A DNA stretch of 64,000 nucleotides from JBBDIP01 sp050260675 (GTDB lineage: Bacteria > Bacillota > Sulfobacillia > Fermentithermobacillales > Fermentithermobacillaceae). The DNA is taken from the NCBI GenBank assembly GCA_050260675.1, contig JBLNCN010000012.1, forward strand, positions 1-64,000, read 5' to 3'. Shown in pieces: positions 41,795 through 49,669 of this stretch. The stretch's first letter is position 1. Every line of letters begins with the position of its first letter. Made by a program: the position numbers and the translations under genes. The notes beneath the pieces were generated by a model. The model searched no databases and was not told the origin of the DNA. It worked only from the letters and a program-made list of their open reading frames with translations.

Positions 41795-43465
41795 ATGCCT
41801 GTAGGACGTGTCATCAGGGGTGCAGCGCTGGCCGTAGCCATTGCGCTCTGCGCCTCCGCGCTCGTCGTCGGTTGTGCGTCGGACCAAGTGCTCGAGTACT
41901 CCACGGCGAACGATGGATCGACTATGCTCCAGCCGGGCTTCACTCTAACCAAGCGGCAAGCTGTCGAGGACTGCCGCTTTTTCATCGACGCCATGAGGGA
42001 TCGCTATCCATATCTCGAGCTAAAGAAGCGCACCGAGGGCTACGATTGGTTAGCGCATGAAGCGGAGTTCTTGAAGCTAGTAGAGGAAGCGAAGAGTCAC
42101 GAGGAGTTTGCCAAGGCGATGTCGAGGATCGCCTTATCTCTGAACAACGGGCACACAGGGATAATCTCAGGGGCGATGCTGCAAGTCTATGAGGAGTCGG
42201 ATGGTTGGGCTTCGGTTGCGAAGAAGGCCACCCGAGAAAGGGCCGATTACTGGCACTCGCTTGCTGGAAAGAGCAGTCCTCCGGCTGTTTTTCCTCCTTT
42301 CATCGCCTCATACTCTCGCGGGGAGTACGTCGTAACAAACGTCGCTCCGGATGATGCCATCCAATCCCAAATCCGTGTAGGGTCCCGGGTTGTGAAGGTA
42401 AGCGGCATACCCGTCCACGAGTACGTCAAGTCCCATAGGGGGAGCCGGTACCTGCCCTACGACCCGGAGTTCGGAAGGATCTATGAGAGTCCGCGCCTGT
42501 ACTTTGATCGGCATTCCTCCACGGTCTCGGTGGAGATCATTGACCCCGACGGCATCCTGAGAACGGTCGATATCCCCTGGGCAAAGGAAGTCTGGCAGGC
42601 GCCCTATCCGAACTGTCCACCAGCCTACGCTGCGGACCCAGGAACCGATACCGCACTTGGAGAGCCTCTGTGCACCGTGATCGATTGGAATGGGAGCAAG
42701 GTAGGCTACGTTTATCTGCCTTCGATGGACGGCCAAGTCCACAATGACGCCGCAATACTGCGAGACTTCTTCGCAAGCATTCGGGACCTGCCGGCCGTCA
42801 TACTCGACATTCGGTCGAACTCGGGCGGAAATGATGCCTATTGGCGCACCAACATCATTTCGCAGCTTGGCCTTCGGGCCAAGCATGACGCCAGACTAGG
42901 TTGGGCAGAGAGGCGAAGCGCAAGAGCCGCAGATGGTTCTGTTGGGAGTCTCGACAAGACATGGTTTGCTGACTTGATCGGACCTGCCGCGAGATCCGTT
43001 CCCCCGGAGATCTGGACCCCTGAATTCGCGCAGCCCGTCACCTTTCCGGCCCTCAGTGGTCCCGGCATAGGTGAACTGGCGATCGGCTACGAAGGGTCCG
43101 TGTTTGTCCTGACATCCAGACAGGTCTACTCATCTGCCGAAACTTTCGCCGCCACATGCAAGGCCAGCGGTATCGCTACCTTGGTAGGTACCTACACTGG
43201 AGGCGATGGCATCGGCGTGATGCCCGGTATCGTTGTCTTGCCCAATAGCGGGATGGTCATTAGGTACCCGGTGACGATGGGATTGAACCCAGATTGGACG
43301 GCCAACGAGGAGTTTCACACCAAACCTGACGTCCTCGTGGAGCAGAGCCTTGAGGACCTCTTGCGGTGGCTTGAGGCTACGGGCGATGAAGGGTTTCCGG
43401 GAGCCCCCAGACCTGAGCTGGACACCGTCCTCAGGGAGTGTTTGAACCTAGCTGCCACTGAATAA
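41795..43465 (+). CDS. S41-family peptidase-like lipoprotein
   Basis: 556 residues. An N-terminal lipoprotein signal ends with VVGC near residue 27. A helical domain (LTKRQAVEDCRFFIDAMRDRYPYLELKK, ALSLNNGHTGI) resembles the N-terminal domain of tail-specific proteases; a PDZ-like segment (VRVGSRVVKVSGIPVHEYVKS) follows, then the S41 core with VILDIRSNSGGND and the candidate nucleophile serine in RQVYSSAETFA. The lysine of the Ser/Lys dyad could not be placed with certainty. It starts immediately after tldE and ends in a strong terminator. A surface peptidase acting on the same peptides is a possible link. Confidence 0.82.
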   Translation: MPVGRVIRGAALAVAIALCASALVVGCASDQVLEYSTANDGSTMLQPGFTLTKRQAVEDCRFFIDAMRDRYPYLELKKRTEGYDWLAHEAEFLKLVEEAKSHEEFAKAMSRIALSLNNGHTGIISGAMLQVYEESDGWASVAKKATRERADYWHSLAGKSSPPAVFPPFIASYSRGEYVVTNVAPDDAIQSQIRVGSRVVKVSGIPVHEYVKSHRGSRYLPYDPEFGRIYESPRLYFDRHSSTVSVEIIDPDGILRTVDIPWAKEVWQAPYPNCPPAYAADPGTDTALGEPLCTVIDWNGSKVGYVYLPSMDGQVHNDAAILRDFFASIRDLPAVILDIRSNSGGNDAYWRTNIISQLGLRAKHDARLGWAERRSARAADGSVGSLDKTWFADLIGPAARSVPPEIWTPEFAQPVTFPALSGPGIGELAIGYEGSVFVLTSRQVYSSAETFAATCKASGIATLVGTYTGGDGIGVMPGIVVLPNSGMVIRYPVTMGLNPDWTANEEFHTKPDVLVEQSLEDLLRWLEATGDEGFPGAPRPELDTVLRECLNLAATE

Positions 43466-43481
43466 GGAAAGGCCATGAGGA

Positions 43482-43504
43482 AAGGCCGCCGGTTTGGCGG
43501 CCTT
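43482..43504. terminator. Bidirectional terminator between convergent genes
   Basis: AAGGCCGCC (43482-43490) pairs with GGCGGCCTT (43496-43504) around GGTTT. A T-rich run follows on the minus strand (TTTCCTC). It separates the S41 lipoprotein gene from the convergent M20 gene. Confidence 0.75.
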
Positions 43505-43552
43505 CTCGTCAACAGTTCACAGTGTGCGACCCGCAGCCTAGCGTTGCCCGAA

Positions 43553-44698
43553 CTAGAGCGTCACGAGCAGGCCCGCGACCACTGCCGCGCGCTCAGGCAG
43601 GCTGGCGATTTCCACGTACTCTGTCCGGGCGTGGCCGCCGTCTCCGACTGCCCCCAGTCCGTCGATCGTAGGTATACCCAGGGCCGAAGTGAAGTTGCCG
43701 TCGCTCCCGCCGCCGGTGCCTCCCTCGATGAGCTGGACGCCCATGGCTGCCCCAAGGGTCTTGGCTATCTCAAACAGCCCGACGTTCTTCTGGTTCCGCT
43801 CCATGGGCGGTCGGTTGAGCCCGCCTGTGACGGTGACGGCAGTGCGAGTGTCGACAGGCGTGAGGCCCAGGATCTGCGGGACAACCCTTTCGGCTTCTGC
43901 CTGGGTTTTGACCCTCAGGTCGACCTTCAGCACGGCCTCTTCAGCAACCACGTTGGACCGGGTCCCCGCGTTCAGGACGCCGACATTGACGGTTGTGCCC
44001 TTCTCCAGGTCCGTGAGTGAGTGAAGCTTGAGGACCTGGTGCGCAGCTTCCTGTATGGCTGAAGCGCCCTTTTCGTAGTCGGCGCCCGCGTGGGAGGCAC
44101 GTCCCTTGATGTTCACCTCAAACATGCCCACGCCCTTGCGCCAGGTCTTGAGAGCCCCGCCAAAGACCGACGGTTCGAGGACCAGGACGGCCTTTGATTT
44201 CTCTGCTTCTTCCTCGATAATCGGTCTTGAGGTAGGGGAGCCGATTTCCTCATCCGAGTTATGTAGCACCGTGAGACGCGATCGCGGCTTCACCCCAAGA
44301 GCTGTCAGGGTCTTCACCGCGAAGACGAGTTCAACGATACCAGCCTTCATGTCATAGGCACCGGGACCGTAGGCTTTGTCATCCTCGATCCTGAACGGGC
44401 GGCGTGCCGTTTCGCCCGCATCCCACACGGTATCGTAGTGCCCAAGGGCAAGGATCTGCTGATCCCCCGAGCCCCACTCGGCCTTAAGGTGATTGCCGTG
44501 CTGCGCCTGCTCAATAACGGAGACTTTGGCCCCCGCATCCTGCCATGTCTTCGCGAGAAACTCACTGCACTTGTCGAGGTGAGGTTTGCTCGTGCTTGGA
44601 GAGTCGATGTTGGTCAGATCCCGAAGGAGAGCGAGTATTTCGTCCTGGGAGTTTTTGAGGTGCTCCAGGATCTTCTTCTGAAGACTCAGGTCGTGCAC
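43553..44698 (-). CDS. M20-family zinc peptidase (glutamate carboxypeptidase-like)
   Basis: 381 residues. Metal ligands are visible in GHYDTVWDAG (His, Asp), GPGAYDMKAG (bridging Asp), NSDEEIGS (catalytic Glu and ligand Glu) and GHARTEYVE near the C-terminus; the small dimerisation domain (VGMFEVNIKGRASHAGADYEKGASA) is in the middle. The pattern fits carboxypeptidase G2/ArgE-type enzymes that remove C-terminal glutamate or acyl groups. The substrate is unknown. GTG start with GGAGGG upstream. It follows the AEC carrier on the same strand with 23 bp between them, so uptake and hydrolysis of one compound may be linked. Confidence 0.9.
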   Translation of the reverse strand: MHDLSLQKKILEHLKNSQDEILALLRDLTNIDSPSTSKPHLDKCSEFLAKTWQDAGAKVSVIEQAQHGNHLKAEWGSGDQQILALGHYDTVWDAGETARRPFRIEDDKAYGPGAYDMKAGIVELVFAVKTLTALGVKPRSRLTVLHNSDEEIGSPTSRPIIEEEAEKSKAVLVLEPSVFGGALKTWRKGVGMFEVNIKGRASHAGADYEKGASAIQEAAHQVLKLHSLTDLEKGTTVNVGVLNAGTRSNVVAEEAVLKVDLRVKTQAEAERVVPQILGLTPVDTRTAVTVTGGLNRPPMERNQKNVGLFEIAKTLGAAMGVQLIEGGTGGGSDGNFTSALGIPTIDGLGAVGDGGHARTEYVEIASLPERAAVVAGLLVTL

Positions 44699-44721
44699 TG
44701 GTTATCCCTCCGTCATGTATT

Positions 44722-45630
44722 CTACAGGGCTCGAAGCGCCATGATCCACAGCGTCAGGGTGAGCACGCTGGCTACGGTAGACGCGGCCGTAACCCGGGTG
44801 ACGGTTGCCGGCTCGGCGCTGAACTCCTGGGCCAGTACCGTCGCATTGACTGGAGTCGACATGGCCGCCTGAAGCACGAGGATCTTCCAGGGCAGGCCCG
44901 ACAATCCGAAGGCTCTACCGAGAAGCATCGCTATAACAGGGGCGATCACGAGACGGAGAATGACTCCTATGGAGGGCGTTTTCCACGACTCCTGTCCCGC
45001 GCTGCTGCCTAGAAGCTGAAGACCAAGGAGCAGCAGGAACACAGGGACGGCCGCCTGTGCGAGCAGGCCAACCGGTCTCATTAGAACCTCGGGAATAGGC
45101 ACGCCTGTCAACCTAACGGTGATGCCCGCCAGCGCCGCCCATACGGCCGGCATTTTGAGCACCTGTCTTAAAGCCTTCGAGGCGGTCATCTGGCTAGAGG
45201 CGGCAATGTACACCCCCAGGGTGTATATCATGATTGTCTGGGCGACCATGAACACTACGCCGAAGTCCATCCCCTCTTGCCCAAACGCGAAGAGCATGAC
45301 GGGCAGTCCGTAGTTGCCGGCATTGGTGAAGATCGTCGCCAGAAGCATTGCGCGAGACCGATTCTGGTCCCACTTTAGTAACTTGAACAGGGGTAGGAAC
45401 AACGCGATCTCTACCAACGGGAAGGTCATGGCAGCGAGGACAAGCCTCCAGGCAACCGCCAGGTCTACGGTTGAAGTAACCAGGGAGTTAAACGCAAGGG
45501 CCGGGACAAGGACGTGGAGGCACACGCGGGAGAGGGTCTGCTTCTCCAGACCGAGCCGGTTCCCCAGGACATATCCTAATGCCGCGATGAGGAATGCGGG
45601 TAGTACAGCATCTATTGGCAATACGGCCAC
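44722..45630 (-). CDS. AEC-family membrane transporter
   Basis: 302 residues with about ten helices in two five-helix halves. LPIDAVLPAFLIAALGYVLG, the FTNAGNYGLPVMLFAFG motif of the first half and the STPVNATVLAQEFSAEP motif of the second are the signatures of auxin-efflux-carrier-like proteins, which in bacteria carry organic acids such as malate or malonate. Probably forms an operon with the M20 peptidase downstream. It is divergent from the amidohydrolase gene across a short promoter region. Confidence 0.88.
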   Translation of the reverse strand: MAVLPIDAVLPAFLIAALGYVLGNRLGLEKQTLSRVCLHVLVPALAFNSLVTSTVDLAVAWRLVLAAMTFPLVEIALFLPLFKLLKWDQNRSRAMLLATIFTNAGNYGLPVMLFAFGQEGMDFGVVFMVAQTIMIYTLGVYIAASSQMTASKALRQVLKMPAVWAALAGITVRLTGVPIPEVLMRPVGLLAQAAVPVFLLLLGLQLLGSSAGQESWKTPSIGVILRLVIAPVIAMLLGRAFGLSGLPWKILVLQAAMSTPVNATVLAQEFSAEPATVTRVTAASTVASVLTLTLWIMALRAL

Positions 45631-45762
45631 CTCTTGTGTCTATCTTGCTGCTAGAAAGACTCCCTCCATTATAGATCTCATTCGCCGGGCGGGGTGAAGG
45701 ATCATTCGAGTACAGAAGCGAAAGTGATGAAGGATTCCACCACGCTGAAAGGAGACCCCGAG

Positions 45763-46959
45763 ATGCTCGCGATTGTTAACGGCAAGGTATACACAGTCAC
45801 CAACGGCGTCATTGAGGAAGGCGTCGTCCTCATAGACGGCGGCAAGATCAAGGCCGTCGGAAAAGACGTCAAGGTGCCCGAGGGCGCGGAAGTCATCGAT
45901 GCGAAAGGCAAAGTCGTCACCCCCGGCCTCATTGATTCCCACAGCCACCTGGCCGTGTTTGGTGAGCCATCGGTATGGGCCAACGCCGATGGCAATGAGA
46001 CTTCAGATCCCATCACGTCGCATATCCGCGGCATCGATTCCCTGAATCCTCAGGACCCGGCCATACGGGATGTTGTGGGCGGCGGCGTCACCACCGTCTA
46101 TACCGGCCCCGGCAGCGCCAACATCATCGGCGGCACCGGTTTCGCGATGAAACTCCGCGGCCACACCGCCGAAGAGATGGTCATCCCCGGGACCGAGGGT
46201 ATGAAGATGGCCCTCGGCGAGAACCCCAAGAGGGTCTACGGAGACATGCAGAAGCGGGCCCCCAAGACCAGAATGGGCAGCGCCGCTGTACTCCGCGACG
46301 CGCTGGTCAAGGCCACCAACTACATGAAGAAGTGGGACGCCTACGAGGAAAAGGTCGCGAAGGGTGAGAACCCGACCCCGCCCGACAGGGACCTCAAGTG
46401 GGAAGCCCTTGTTCCGCTCCTGAAGGGCAAGATGGTTGCCCGCATCCACGCTCACCGGGCCGACGATATCATGACCGCCATCAGGATCGCCGAGGAGTTC
46501 AACTTCAAGTACACGATCGAGCACTGCACTGAAGGCTACCTGATTGCCGACGTGCTGGGAGCCAAGAAGGTCACGGTCTCCATCGGTCCGCTCCTCATGA
46601 GCCGCGGCAAGATGGAGATCATCGACACCAGGATCTCGACCCCCGGCGTTCTCGCCAGGGCCGGCTGCAAGGTGACCATCAACGTAGACACCTCGGGTAA
46701 CACCAAGTGGCTCGCTATGCACGCAGGCCTGGCAGTCCGCGAGGGCATGTGCCCGGTTGAAGCCCTTAAGGCTATCACGATCAACTCAGCCGAAATGCTG
46801 GGGATCGCCGACAGGGTAGGCAGCCTGGAGCCCGGCAAGGATGCCGACGTGGTCATCTGGAACGGCCATCCGTTCAACACGCTGACCGTCGCCGAGAAGG
46901 TCTTCATCGACGGCAAGCTGGTTCACGAGCGGAAGCCCTGCTGCGAGAGCTCCTGCTAA
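45763..46959 (+). CDS. Amidohydrolase (imidazolonepropionase-like)
   Basis: About 398 residues. A composite beta-sandwich/TIM-barrel metal hydrolase: DSHSHLAVFG (HxH ligands), IHAHRADD and EHCTEGY (further His ligands), and INVDTSGNTKW (Asp). The C-terminal AEMLGIADRVGSLEPGKDADVVIWNG is the standard end of this superfamily. Substrate unknown; close relatives are annotated as amidohydrolases or prolidase-like enzymes. AAAGGA lies nine bases before ATG 45763, while the upstream in-frame start at 45694 has no support. The Cys-rich tail CCESSC is unusual. Followed by a clear terminator. Confidence 0.87.
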   Translation: MLAIVNGKVYTVTNGVIEEGVVLIDGGKIKAVGKDVKVPEGAEVIDAKGKVVTPGLIDSHSHLAVFGEPSVWANADGNETSDPITSHIRGIDSLNPQDPAIRDVVGGGVTTVYTGPGSANIIGGTGFAMKLRGHTAEEMVIPGTEGMKMALGENPKRVYGDMQKRAPKTRMGSAAVLRDALVKATNYMKKWDAYEEKVAKGENPTPPDRDLKWEALVPLLKGKMVARIHAHRADDIMTAIRIAEEFNFKYTIEHCTEGYLIADVLGAKKVTVSIGPLLMSRGKMEIIDTRISTPGVLARAGCKVTINVDTSGNTKWLAMHAGLAVREGMCPVEALKAITINSAEMLGIADRVGSLEPGKDADVVIWNGHPFNTLTVAEKVFIDGKLVHERKPCCESSC

Positions 46960-46990
46960 TAGCCGGAAGGTGTATTGAGGTGTGCTGTGG

Positions 46991-47020
46991 AAGGCCCGGG
47001 TGACCCCCCGGGCCTTCTTT
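46991..47020 (+). terminator. Rho-independent terminator after the amidohydrolase
   Basis: AAGGCCCGGG pairs with CCCGGGCCTT around TGACCC, followed by CTTTGT. Confidence 0.85.
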
Positions 47021-47063
47021 GTCGTAGAGACCACTGTGGGCGCGCCGTTGATTCAGGCTCGCA

Positions 47064-47246
47064 ATGGGACGCATAGAGGTCGTGGTAATGGTCGAAGAAC
47101 TGGCCGATGTCCTGATATACTGCCTGTCAATGGCCAACCGGCTGGACATAGACATCTCCTCGGCCATAGAGGAGAAACTCGCGAAGAACGCCAAGAAGTA
47201 CCCGCCAAAGATCGACTGCAGGGAGGACGGCGCCAATGATTCTTGA
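47064..47246 (+). pseudogene. C-terminal remnant of a MazG-like (dCTPase-type) pyrophosphohydrolase
   Basis: 60 codons: VEELADVLIYCLSMANRLDIDISSAIEEKLAKNAKKYP matches the last helices of small MazG-like nucleotide pyrophosphohydrolases, including the EELADVLIY metal-binding helix. The first half, with the EExxE motif, is absent, and only ~45 bp separate the fragment from the preceding terminator, so it was not lost into another frame nearby. Its stop overlaps the start of the aldolase gene. It may be translated and help coupling, but it cannot form the usual active site. Confidence 0.7.
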
Positions 47247-47913
47247 GGGCCTTCGCAAAGCTGTTCTTGAGGCCGCGCTGGAGATGGAGAGGCAGGGTCT
47301 GACCAGGGGAACGTCGGGCAACGTATCGGCCGTGGACCCGGAGTCAGGTCTGGTGGCGATCACCCCTTCCGGGATCCCGTACTCGGTCCTCGCCCCAGAG
47401 GATATTACGGTCATTGACCTGGGTGGAAAGGTTATGTATGGGACAAGGAAGCCTTCATCCGAGGCGCCGATGCACTGTGCCATATATGCAGCAGCCCGAG
47501 GAGCCCCGAGCGATTCACCGGCGATTGCTGGCGGCGCTACAGCTATCGTCCATACCCATTCCGCCTTCGCGACCGCGTTCTCGGTCATGAATAGGGAGCT
47601 ACCTCCCATCACTGTGCCCTTGGCGCTGCTTGGCGGAGTGCCGATCGTGTCCTTCCAGATGCCCGGCTCAGCCGAACTTGCCGGCGCCGTGGCGTCAAAG
47701 GTCGCTGAGGGCAGATTATGCTGCCTCCTTCAGAACCACGGCGTGGTCTGCGCTGGCTCAACGGTCGAGAAGGCGCTGGAATCTGCCGTTTACGTGGAAG
47801 AAGGGGCGGAGGTTGCCGTCTATGTCTTGAGCGCCGGAGGGGTGTTGTCTCCAATCCCCGAAGACATAGTGGCCAGAATGCAGGCGATTGCCCGAGGGGG
47901 ACGCGCGCTTTGA
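47236..47913 (+). CDS. Class II aldolase/adducin family protein (fuculose-phosphate aldolase-like)
   Basis: 225 residues. Zinc-dependent enzymes of this family cleave sugar phosphates such as L-fuculose-1-P or act in methylthioribulose pathways. GTSGNVSAVD binds phosphate, SSEAPMHCAIY carries the catalytic acid position, IVHTHSAFATAF the two zinc histidines and LLQNHGVVCAG the third. Which sugar it uses is not readable. It begins inside the MazG remnant and its stop overlaps the TTG of the HAD gene (TTGA), so the two are coupled and perhaps belong to one sugar-phosphate pathway. Confidence 0.88.
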   Translation: MILEGLRKAVLEAALEMERQGLTRGTSGNVSAVDPESGLVAITPSGIPYSVLAPEDITVIDLGGKVMYGTRKPSSEAPMHCAIYAAARGAPSDSPAIAGGATAIVHTHSAFATAFSVMNRELPPITVPLALLGGVPIVSFQMPGSAELAGAVASKVAEGRLCCLLQNHGVVCAGSTVEKALESAVYVEEGAEVAVYVLSAGGVLSPIPEDIVARMQAIARGGRAL

Positions 47914-48668
47914 GTACAAATGGCCGCAGGCGGACGGTTCTGTTCGACCTGGACGGGACCCTTTTGCCGGTAGAGATGGGCTTCTTCTTCAAGCATTACA
48001 TGAACGCCCTGGCGAGGGCCTTTGCGGACAAGATGACTCGGGAGGCGTTCGAAAAAGCTTTGCTGGGAGCCACGCATGAGACCATTAACAACCTGGACCC
48101 GTCCGTGGGAAATCTGAAAGCCTTTGCCGATGCTTTCACCAGGCGGTCGGGTCTCGACTGGGACGACGTGTGGCCCACCATACAGCGTTACTATATCGAG
48201 GACTACCCCAGCCTCAGGCAGCACGTGCCCGCGGACGACGTTGCTCTATCCGTAGTCCGGCATTGCGTCGAGAGCGGGTGGGACGTGGTTCTGGCTACAC
48301 AGCCGCTGTTTCCCGAGATCGCGGTCCGTGAACGCATGGGGTGGTGCGGGGTGGACTCGCTGCCCTGGCGCTTCATATCTACCATTGAGAACATGCACTT
48401 CTGCAAGCCTCATCTCGCCTACTACCGGGAAGTGCTAGAGAAGGCGGGGCTACGGCCTGACGAGTGCATCATGATCGGCAACAATATGCAGGAGGACATG
48501 GTGGCCAGGAAGCTCGGGATGAAGACCTTCCTGGTTGAGGACCACCTGATTGACAGTGGAGAGGACCTGGCGCCCGACGGACGGGGACGACTCACTGACG
48601 TCCCTGCGTTTCTAGACCGAAACCATCTCGCCGGCGACGAAGGAGTCGAGGCGGGAGCGAGGAAGTAA
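47910..48668 (+). CDS. HAD-superfamily hydrolase
   Basis: About 252 residues. Motif I VLFDLDGTLLP near residue 10 supplies the nucleophile Asp; a large helical cap follows; motif II is represented by VVLATQPLFP, motif III by the CKPHLAYYREVLEKAG lysine, and motif IV by CIMIGNNMQEDMVARKLGM. Such phosphatases act on small phosphorylated metabolites. TTG start with GAGGGGG nine bases upstream. Coupling to the aldolase gene suggests a shared sugar-phosphate substrate, but this is inference. Confidence 0.88.
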   Translation: MSTNGRRRTVLFDLDGTLLPVEMGFFFKHYMNALARAFADKMTREAFEKALLGATHETINNLDPSVGNLKAFADAFTRRSGLDWDDVWPTIQRYYIEDYPSLRQHVPADDVALSVVRHCVESGWDVVLATQPLFPEIAVRERMGWCGVDSLPWRFISTIENMHFCKPHLAYYREVLEKAGLRPDECIMIGNNMQEDMVARKLGMKTFLVEDHLIDSGEDLAPDGRGRLTDVPAFLDRNHLAGDEGVEAGARK

Positions 48669-48707
48669 TTACCTCTAGTTTCGCACTCAGGCGACTTGGG
48701 GGTAGTT

Positions 48708-49628
48708 GTGGTGCACACCTTCGCCATCCTCTTCGGGTCCGTACTGGGATTGGGGAGTCTTGTCGGGTTGATCGCCAGCATAGTGGGCAGGAACATGGGA
48801 GGACTTATCCTTTCGGTGTTCTTCGGCATCCTTGGCCTCATTCTGGTCTACGTGGGTAAGAACACGCGGCCGACGCCGGCTAGACAGGCGCAAAGCAGTG
48901 TCCGGACCGTACCGGATCAAACGAAGGCAGTTGTGGCATCGCCCACAACCCCCGCTCCCGGCACTGGGAGCAGACCCACTGTTGCTCGTGGACAACATGT
49001 TGCTCCGGAATCGGCCGGCGGCAAGGTGTACTACGAACGAGATAATATGGGCACAAGGCAGGACACCTTCGATAAGGCCGTCAGTTACTGGGCAGCCCGA
49101 AGGGGGCTTGTCGAACCGCCTCCGTTCGTCCTATACGTTTTCAGCCGCGAAGAAGATGCAAGGGATGCTCTGCTTGAACTGCCCTGTATCCATGTGGCGG
49201 CAGACTCCAATAGGCTTATATGCACCGATGTGATGACCTTCGGGTATTACCCCATAGCCGGTTCATATGAAGCCTTTCTCGGCGACGGTGATCTGACTTA
49301 CGAACTGTGGGAAAAAGCCAGAAACAGCTTCGTTAAGCACGGCGGAACCCTAAAGAATGAACAGGCGCCCGCCAAGAAGGAGACTGCTCATAGCGGTGCT
49401 CCTGTGCAGCTGGATTCAGTCAAGTTCATAAGGGAGCAGCACGTAAACGACCAGTATGGCGACACGGTCTATAGAGTGTATCAAGCGCCTGATGCGGATA
49501 CCGCGAAGGAATTCCTTTCACGCAATCCTGTCGACAAGCGCCTCTACTACATCGTTGTTGAGACCCCTGAAGGGAATTATGGTCGGGACATCGACGGCAT
49601 CTACAAAGAGGGAGAACGCCGCAGCTGA
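48708..49628 (+). CDS. Orphan protein with two N-terminal membrane helices
   Basis: About 306 residues, not recognised. Two hydrophobic helices (FAILFGSVLGLGSLVGLIASIVG and GGLILSVFFGILGLILVYVG) are followed by a Pro/Thr/Ser-rich linker and two soluble segments. The first (DTFDKAVSYWAARRGLVEPPPFVLYVFSREEDARDALLELP) and second (DSVKFIREQHVNDQYGDTVYRVYQAPDADTAKEFLSRNP) share a pattern of 'aromatic-V-x-x-A-x-D-A/T-A-x-x-x-L', perhaps a small repeated domain. GTG 48708 or 48711 follow GGGGG. A terminator closes the gene. Confidence 0.65.
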   Translation: MVHTFAILFGSVLGLGSLVGLIASIVGRNMGGLILSVFFGILGLILVYVGKNTRPTPARQAQSSVRTVPDQTKAVVASPTTPAPGTGSRPTVARGQHVAPESAGGKVYYERDNMGTRQDTFDKAVSYWAARRGLVEPPPFVLYVFSREEDARDALLELPCIHVAADSNRLICTDVMTFGYYPIAGSYEAFLGDGDLTYELWEKARNSFVKHGGTLKNEQAPAKKETAHSGAPVQLDSVKFIREQHVNDQYGDTVYRVYQAPDADTAKEFLSRNPVDKRLYYIVVETPEGNYGRDIDGIYKEGERRS

Positions 49629-49657
49629 CGGGGCCAAGCATCTGGCCCGGCCCCGTC
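49627..49657. terminator. Hairpin terminator between convergent genes
   Basis: GACGGGGCC (49627-49635) pairs with GGCCCCGTC (49649-49657); an inner GGGCC/GGCCC alternative also exists. It lies directly after the orphan gene and before the end of the convergent M14 gene. Confidence 0.65.
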
Positions 49658-49669
49658 TCGCTGTTACCC

